Assembly (NCBI RefSeq): GCF_047511655.1
Contig: NC_133397.1
Coordinates: 40,500,001-40,564,000 of the forward strand
Length of the DNA stretch: 64,000 nucleotides
From: Castor canadensis
Taxonomy: Eukaryota > Chordata > Mammalia > Rodentia > Castoridae
Reading direction: 5' to 3'
Shown here: positions 57,297 to 64,000 of the stretch, piece after piece
Position numbering within the stretch: the stretch's first letter is position 1
How the letters are laid out: the number at the start of each line of letters is the position of its first letter
Position numbers and translations under genes: made by a program
Notes under the pieces: generated by a model
What the model saw: only the letters and a program-made list of their open reading frames with translations
The model's database searches: none
Told to the model about the DNA's origin: nothing

Positions 57297-59185
57297 CTGA
57301 AACAGAAGAGAAAATAGGAACTGATGACACAGTGACACCAAAATCCAAGAGTCCTGTGCCTGGCTGCTTGCTGAGATGTGGCTGATGAATCCCTCACAGA
57401 AGAAGACAGGGCCAGGGAGATGTCCTGGGAGCCAAGGCAGCTCCTGTTGGGATCACCATGAGGATGGAGAGGTGTTGAAACAAGGGTAGGACAACTCAGT
57501 GATCACTGGCACCTCTGGAGGAGGTGGGTCATGCCTTACCAGAATCTCATAGCGCGCTTTCTCCCAGGGAATGCCATCTGCCTCCCTGCTAACAGCAGGG
57601 AGGAGCAAGTGGCTGGACTGACTGGCTTCTGTAACTGGCAGGTCCCACTTAGAAGTCCAAACTGCCTCCCAGCCCCAGCGTGCTCTGCCACTGCTCCAGG
57701 GTTACAGAGTGAGGCATTTTGCAGCCCATCCTGTGGACCCCAGGGTCAGAAGCATTCTCAAGGAATCTCGAGCTCTTGTTTTTTAAACATCATGTTTCAT
57801 TCTGTTGAAATCCTTGAACAAAATATGTTGTCAATTATTTAAACCATGCCCCTCTTCTGCAAGATAAGTGAATGCTCTCATTTAGACTGAGACTTCAATT
57901 TCCTGTGCTGGGGGTGCACATACACTCTTGAAAACCAATGACATTTTTATCTTGGGTCTATTGGAGGGATACTTTAGTCAAGGACAAGGCATTGTGTCCA
58001 GCAGGCCTGGGTTCTAGTCTTAGTCTCAGTGGCTGGGTATGACCCCTGGCCATCAATCAGGGTACAGTGCTTGCCTGTTAGGAGGGCCTGAGGCTCAATG
58101 GAGTCTTCCCAAAAAAGCCCTCCACGTGTTGCTAGTTGCTATTCTTGTTACTGGTCATGTCCACCCCTCCTTGCTGCTTGCTGTCTGTTCAGGAGACAGT
58201 GAGAGTAGAAAGTGTCACTCTTGAGAATGAAGCAGAGTGGTCAGCCGGGTGTATGACATCAGCTGCCTGCAGAAGTCACTTTAAACACAGGATGTTTGCC
58301 TTGCCAGAAGCAAAGGCGCAGCCTGGAAATCTAATCAAGCCCTGGCCACACGTCAGAGGAAGTGGAAGCCTTTATTGAATAGTGCTATTAATAAGGATGC
58401 GACACCCATGTGAGTGAGTCCTGGAAGGCCAGCTCACAAAATGGGAGATTCAGGGGGCCTGCCCCAAGAGCCCACCCATTCAGGAGGCTGCTGTGTGTTT
58501 AGCCACCTTCTGAACATCCAGTTCAATCCCCCAGAACTGATTTCACCGTCACCAAGAGTTCTTCTGGTTGTTCTTGCTTCCATGAAAACTCTATAATGGA
58601 GGCAGCCCCAGACTCTGGGTCCTCTGAGTGGATACTTACATATTAACGCTGCACTTCCCACATCTGGCTCAGTTTCCTCGGAGTTCGGTTAGCGTAACTC
58701 AGTCTTCCTGAGACTCTTCTGTGCTGTGGGCTCTGACAAACATCTGCTTGTGGATTTCTGGTGATGCCTATAAAGGTGTGAGGATCCTCCAGCTTCCTGT
58801 TATCAGTCTGGCTCTCATTTCACTGGCTGGGCCTCTCATTGTTCTGCCAAATAAAGGTCCCACCACCCCAACTGTGCAGCCCAGGGGTCTGGAGCAGAGA
58901 TTCTGAAGGTCAAGGCTTGGGGTATCACAGTTGGGGCTAGGGATGGTGACCTTCAGCCACACAGTGGCCTGCTAGTCTTTTTCTGCCCATTTCCCCACAT
59001 GCTTCTCCATCTCTGTGACTCCCTAGGGGGAGCCCATTTTCTTACAGGCAAAATTTGTATTTGTCTCCCCAAACTCCTCAAATAAGTCTACAGACCAGCA
59101 AGTCTACAGATTCGGGTGCAGACTAAAAGCAAAGAGACTCTGGGAATTAAAATAGTCTTTGGGATTTAAAATAGTCTTTAGACTT

Positions 59186-59513
59186 TTTTTTTTGTGTGGT
59201 ACTGGAGTTTGAACTCAGGGCCACCTACTTGCTAGGCAGGCACTCTACCACTTGAGCCACTCTGCCAGCCCTTTTTAATTTTTAGGTTATTCTCAGATAG
59301 GGTCTCGAATTTTTGCCCAGGGCTGGCCTGAACTAAGATCCTCCTACCAATGCCTCCCCTGTAGCTGGGACTACAAATATTCACTATTACTCTTGACTTA
59401 TTTGTTGAGGTGGGATCTCGCTAACTTTTTGCCCAGCTGGCCTCAGACTGCAGTCCTCCCGATCTGTCTCCCAAGTAGCTGGGATTACAGATGTGCACCA
59501 CTATTCCCATCCC
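59186..59513 (-). repeat. Trimeric composite SINE (ID plus two B1-like units), reverse orientation
   Basis: 'gtttgaactcagggccacct' and 'ccacttgagccactctgcca' (ID), then two B1-like blocks ending in 'gtagctgggactacaaatat' and 'gtagctgggattacagatgt'. It is in the sense orientation of STPG4. Confidence 0.85.
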
Positions 59514-60003
59514 TCAAAAACTACTTTTAAAAGCCACCATTGTCAAGCTCTGCTTTTATAATCTTGTTCGGTCTTCTCAGGGCCTTTGAGGCACTGTATA
59601 CCTGAGGAATCCCCTTTCTTTGTCGCACTCGATGAACTTGAGCCTCTTTCTGCTGTCCTGAGTCCTTGGGGCAGCGATTGCTCATGGCTTAATGATCCCT
59701 TGTAGCTCAGTAATGTTTCTGCTTCAAGTTTTTGCTTCCTTAAGCGCCGAGCAGCCACACCCACATGAAGAATGGCGCTCTTCTGAGTGGCAGGAGCAGC
59801 CTTTGCACACTGCTCGCTTCAGTCCATGAACAGTGCCCCCACAAAGCAGCCAGGTCAAAGAACCAATGACCAATTACTGGGATGGCTATTTTCAGCTGAC
59901 CCGTAATTTGGCCACGATTCTCAGGCTTGTAGATGTTGGATCGCTGCACTGCTCACTGCCTTGACATACACTGCACATGGCCACTCCATGGAACTGTAGT
60001 TCT

Positions 60004-60026
60004 CCCAGCCCGCCCCCCCCACCCCC
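60004..60026 (-). other. G-quadruplex-forming motif, STPG4 intron
   Basis: On the - strand (the STPG4 transcript sense) G runs of 5, 8, 3 and 3 are separated by loops of 1, 1 and 2 nt. The cluster begins 69 nt downstream of the 5' splice site at 60095. Confidence 0.75.
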
Positions 60027-60094
60027 ACAGGTGAGGTCATGTGATCTACAGCCCAGCCACTCCTCTGGGGGTGTCTGTTTTTCGGAATACTTAC

Positions 60095-60199
60095 TGAACA
60101 GCTGGGCAAGAATCGGGGAACCCTGGACCGAAAACAAGAAGTAATGGAGCTTGTTGGAGGTGTTCTTAAATTATAGTGACCTGGGCCAGGGCCTTCGTG
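60095..60199 (-). CDS. STPG4: STPG4 penultimate exon: PG-rich repeat [10 protein letters not shown]
   Basis: On the - strand a long T tract and 'aatggtccatag' form the acceptor, and gtaagt the donor. The 105-nt exon is exactly 35 codons in phase 0: [20 protein letters not shown] then [22 protein letters not shown] is an STPG motif; the following SCF..R.PRF spacing is the usual second half of the repeat. Joining to the next exon gives [12 protein letters not shown], the STPG4 arrangement I recall. As both ends are phase 0, skipping would remove one repeat cleanly. The preceding exon, expected to end near a QRFP-type motif, was not found in the window, so the gene continues to the right. Confidence 0.92.
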
Positions 60200-60867
60200 C
60201 TATGGACCATTAAAAAAAAAAAAAAAAGAAGAATGTTTCAGTATTACTAATGTTTGATATAGTTTAAGTCTTTATTTGTCCTCCCCACATAACACATGAA
60301 TTACTGTGATATGGTAGAAAAATCCCCAGACCTGGGCTTGACCGGGGGAAATGGGAAATGAGACTAAAACCTGTGCTACCTGCTTAGCTGCTCCGACTGA
60401 AGCAAGACTGAAGAAGAGAGGTGACCTGTAAGTGTCACCCCTTGGCCCTGCCCAGGGCCTCAAGGCCAATTGGCTCTCTTTCCACACTCAGGCTTCCTGA
60501 GCACATCCACAAACCTCACGCCATACCTCATCTCTGACTGTTAATTGTGATTTGCTGCTCTTAGTTTTTAGCTTTAAAAACAGACTTACGCTTTCAAATA
60601 TAAATGTAATATCTGCTATCTGAGGCTGAAAAAGTCCTTACAGCAATTCATGGATGCAAGCACAGTGCTATGAGATTAACATGAATGAATGAACACAATT
60701 TTAAAAAGACAAACCCCCAAACAGGAAAATTAGCAAAAGGCAATACAAACATTCAGTAAACAAACTGTAATTCATTCATAACTAAATTAAGTTCTTATTA
60801 GAACAGTGACTTTTTTTTGAGAATGGAGGTCTAGAGAGTTTATAAAGGTTAAGAAAGAAAGAAAAGG

Positions 60868-60914
60868 GCAGGTGTTGCTCAGTGGTAAAGCACTTACCTA
60901 GCTGTATGCACTCC
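60868..60914 (+). repeat. ID-like SINE, truncated
   Basis: 'ggcaggtgttgctcagtggt' and 'aaagcacttacctagc' are the A-box half of an ID element. The B-box half is degraded before the GA array. Confidence 0.7.
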
Positions 60915-61035
60915 AGAGAAAGAGAGAGAGAGGACAGGAAAGAAGGAAGGGAGGAAGGGAAGCAAGGAGGGAGTAAGAAGGAAAGGAGAGGGGAAGGGAG
61001 GAAGAGAGAGCAAGAAGGAGGGAAGGAAAGAACCC
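60915..61035 (+). repeat. GA-rich microsatellite/purine tract
   Basis: GAGA and GGAA/GAAG variants for about 120 bp, expanded from the tail region of the ID element before it. The complementary strand gives a Ser/Leu/Pro-rich open frame that is not a gene. Confidence 0.88.
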
Positions 61036-61544
61036 AAACATTTAACAAGCACGGGCACTCTTCAATGATGTGGTAGAAGCATAAATTTGATCAATGTGTC
61101 TGGAAAGATCTGAAATGGTTTAAAGTGCACATGCCTATGCAGACAGAGGGAGAGAAAAGAAAATGGTTGGGAGGGCAGACCACCACCCAGGAGACAAATG
61201 GCCAGTCTTGAATCCAGATACGGCAGGGAAGATGGGGACAGCCCAAATACCACACTGGATAAGGTGACATGGCATTCACCTTTTCTCTTTTTCTGGTAAT
61301 TCACTTTTCTTTTTCTTTCATTTTCAAATAGCCAGTGCTCATTGTGTCATGGGTGGGACAGGTAAGAACTAGAAATGGCAGCATGTCTGTCTTGGATCTC
61401 TTTATAAATAATGCAGGAATTGAGGAAAGTAGGTGAGAGAACACATGGAAAAGATGGCCAGGACTGAATATGAGGATTCAATGTAGTATTGTATTATGGT
61501 TTTTGTACTATGTTATACTTTTATATTATTTATATTATATATAT

Positions 61545-61630
61545 TTTGGGGCAAGAATACTGGGAACCCAACCCTGGCCCTCATGCTACATGGCTAGCAC
61601 TCTGCCACTGAGCTACAACTGAGCCCAGAA
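61545..61630 (-). repeat. ID-like SINE, reverse orientation
   Basis: 'tactgggaacccaaccctgg', 'ggctagcactctgccactga' and 'gctacaactgagcccagaag' are the antisense of an ID element. Confidence 0.75.
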
Positions 61631-61669
61631 GTTGTATATATTTTCAGTTTTCACAGTACAAAGTTAAAA

Positions 61670-62110
61670 ACAATTGTTTATTTATTACTTTGATCTAGCC
61701 ATCCCACTTTTAGGCATTCATCCCAAGAAACAATGTGCAAAGATTTTTAGCTACAGACATTCATTGTAACATTACTTCCAAAAGCAAAATATTGGAAATA
61801 AACTAAGAGACCCATGATGTATGCCTGATTAAATAAATTGATTCTTTCATCCAGGCATCCAGTGTTTTGATGTCTATAAAATAGTTTTTATAGATATTAA
61901 AAGCCATTCCCAACAGTAAGAATGCAAGTTTAAAAGTATGTGAATAGAAAAGAACTCAGAATGAATTGTTCCAGGGTGTCTTCATAGACAGTAGCTTTCT
62001 CTAGGAGGTGGCATATTGAGTCAAAAGAAAGCAAACATTTTTTTTCCTGTTTACCTGCATTTTCTCATTTTTGTACAATGAATATAAGCACTCTTGAAAT
62101 ACACAAACAA
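61670..62110 (+). repeat. Ancient LINE-1 3' end
   Basis: 'tagccatcccacttttaggc', 'acattcattgtaacattact', 'cctgattaaataaattgatt', 'tagctttctctaggaggtgg' and 'cattttctcatttttgtaca' occur in the order of old mammalian L1 3' ends. Coding capacity is gone. Confidence 0.65.
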
Positions 62111-63589
62111 AACTTAATGTATAGATTAGCAAACACAGAAATCAGGTAAAGAAGAAAAGGGAATAAAAATAAAAGACGGCTGGAAGTATGGCTCAAGTGG
62201 GTCCAGGGGCTCCAGGGGCCCCTTGAGGAACTCTGTCTGAGCAGACACTGGCAGAACGAGGAGGAGGGCTTTTTTGAGGGCAAGAAGGCTGAAGGAAAAG
62301 TTGGTACAGGAGCAAAGAGAAGGAAGGTGAAGGCTCAAGGGGACCGGGACTGGAGGGCAAGCCTAGAGAGAGGGACGTTATTCATTTGAACTCTGCTGGG
62401 ACAAATTTTCTACACTGCAATAATAAAATAAAAGTGGCAACTGGTCTGTGCTATTTAATTAGTAGAAAAGACCAATGAACAGATGATTCGTGATCACTGG
62501 GCTAGTGCAATCTATGCAAGTTAACAGTAGGAATTCTCTTCCACTCAACTTTCCCAACCAGGAGTGACCCAGGAGGTTAGGGACTGCTACTAGGTTGAAT
62601 GGGTCAAATCCTGATAAAACAGAGCTTAATAGTCAAATCCACAGGTATTCAGGGAAACTTGCTGTGTGCAAGGTATTTGTGCCAGGGCTTCTGACAGATG
62701 TTGACAACATTCAGTATAGTGTTGCCTGCGATCAGTTCAGGGCGCCTGCGATCAGTCGTGAAGACAAGGACACAGATTCAGTAAAAGTAACAATATGAGA
62801 ATCACATAACAACAACGAAACAAACTGTGACAGAATAGAATTAAACATTAGATGAGTGGCACTGACCTAGTGGGCTTCTGATGAGTTCACAATGAGAAGA
62901 AGCTGGGGGGTGGGCTGGGGTGGGAGATGGAGCATAGAGAAAGCTCGGTCAAAGAGAGGTCCAGAGTACAACATGGAGAAGGGCAGGACAAAGAGGCAGG
63001 AGGGAAGAACATGCCGCTCCTCCGTGCTGGAAGTAACAGTGCTTACACCAAAGCTATTTTTTTCTTTAAAATCCTAAAGCTAAAGGGAACCTAGAAAGAC
63101 CCCATGGTTCGTTCCCACTTATCCTAGGCAAAAACAGCTTTTAGCTGATCATGCTGGAAAGAGAAAGGGCCGGTAATAAATTTATGATCTGAAATATCTA
63201 TATATGCATGCATAAAACACAAGCAAAAAATGAAATCACTACACGGGGTGGTAAAATTGTTCTCCCCCCAAAAACTTTGGTGTGTGTGATAGACAGGAAT
63301 ATACTGCCACCAAAAAAGACAGGTGCCTACTGAGGAGGGCAGACACCTTTGTGGATTTGGGAGCAAGGGAAACCTGGAGGCTTCGCCTGTGGCGGGATCA
63401 TCCAACTTGGAAAATTCTAGAATTCTGTAAATACTAGGTTACAAGTTTAGAGGAGAAGGGAGAGAAGTGTGCTGGTAGATGCGGTTGAAGCAAACCCACT
63501 AGGGTTTGGAAAAAAAATTGTTTTTTGAGACAAGGTCTCTCCCCATAGCTGTATAATCCAGATTGCCTGGGACTCAGACTAGCCTCATT

Positions 63590-63815
63590 TTTTCTCAATA
63601 CTGGGGTTTGAACTCAGAGCCTTATGCTTATTCGGCAGACGCCCAACCACTTAAGCCACTCTGCCAGTTCTCTTTTATGATGGGCTTTTTTTTTTTTTTT
63701 TTTTGAGAGAGGGTCTTGCTTTCATTTTGCCCGGGCTGGCCTCAAACTTCGATCCTCCTGATCTCTGCCTCCCAAATAGCTAGGATTATAGGCATGAGCC
63801 ACCAGTGCCACTGTG
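63590..63815 (-). repeat. Composite SINE, reverse orientation
   Basis: 'ctcaatactggggtttgaac', 'ccacttaagccactctgcca' (ID), T18, 'gagagggtcttgctttcatt' and 'tagctaggattataggcatg' (B1). A further partial B1-like piece lies just before it at about 63515-63580. Confidence 0.8.
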
Positions 63816-64000
63816 AGGTATTAAGATGATAGACACTTATTTGGAAATGGGAATTTTGGGAGATGATTAAGGTTAAATGAGGCCAAAAGAATGGGGTCTC
63901 AATGCAAAAGGTCTGTGGCATTATAAGAAAAGAGACACCTGAGCAAGGACACTCTCTGTGCATGTGATGCCCTGGACCATCTGAGGACGGCAGAGAGTCC

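Larger units (their letters stand above)
57297..60094 (-). other. STPG4: STPG4 last intron, 2.8 kb
   Basis: On the - strand it begins gtaagt (60094) and ends ttctgtttcag (57297). It contains a trimeric SINE (59186-59513) and a G-run cluster near its 5' end (60004-60026). From 59540 to 60000 the - strand has several overlapping open frames of 60-80 codons but no protein that I recognise. The stretch 57.4-59.1 kb is unique sequence with no exon seen. Confidence 0.85.
60200..64000 (-). other. STPG4: STPG4 intron (partial, continues beyond the window)
   Basis: Ends on the - strand in the T-rich acceptor at 60200. It contains an ID SINE with a GA-rich tail (60868-61035), a reverse ID-like SINE (61545-61630), an old LINE-1 3' end (61670-62110), a G-run cluster at 62905-62924 and a composite SINE near 63590-63815. 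I looked for another PG-rich exon on the - strand and saw none. Confidence 0.7.

Overview
This is a mammalian nuclear window, most likely from a rodent. It contains widely spaced GT-AG exons in repeat-rich introns, and many SINEs of two rodent types. One type is tRNA-derived and ID/BC1-like. The other is a composite of a 7SL/B1-like head and an ID-like tail. The tRNA-like elements share an antisense signature ('tttgaactcaggg' followed by 'cacttgagccac') that I associate with Castorimorpha such as beaver; that lineage call is inference. No bacterial, viral or organellar genes and no CRISPR array are present.

Two protein-coding genes are supported, arranged tail to tail. On the + strand, six exons (3668-3828, 17991-18107, 21411-21508, 23174-23308, 30580-30782, 42318-42539) encode the last 311 residues of TTC7A, a TPR scaffold of the PI4KA lipid-kinase complex at the plasma membrane. 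All six join in frame and all internal junctions are GT-AG. The 3' UTR runs to about 44400 and ends at two close AATAAA signals. On the - strand, two small exons (60199-60095 and 57296-57180) encode the C-terminus of STPG4, a sperm-tail PG-rich repeat protein. They join in phase 0, and the stop codon is followed at once by an AATAAA signal. About 12.8 kb separates the two predicted cleavage sites.

Layout: 1-42317 is TTC7A introns and exons; 42318-44400 is the last exon with its 3' UTR; 44400-57150 is a repeat-dense convergent intergenic region; 57150-64000 is the 3' end of STPG4. The non-coding DNA holds young SINEs, old MIRs, three LINE-1 3' ends (one with two nested SINEs), a Tigger/pogo-like DNA transposon remnant with TA target duplications, SINE-tail microsatellites, G-runs downstream of 5' splice sites, and some short regulatory-motif matches.

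I found no evidence of an undescribed multi-gene system. The most useful observations are the two small STPG4 exons (each under 40 codons), the stop-abutting STPG4 poly(A) signal, a local intronic duplication at 31.5/32.1 kb, a diverged repeat pair at 23.5/26.3 kb, and a motif cluster at 41.03-41.13 kb. Family and repeat identities come from recall and reading, not from a database search.
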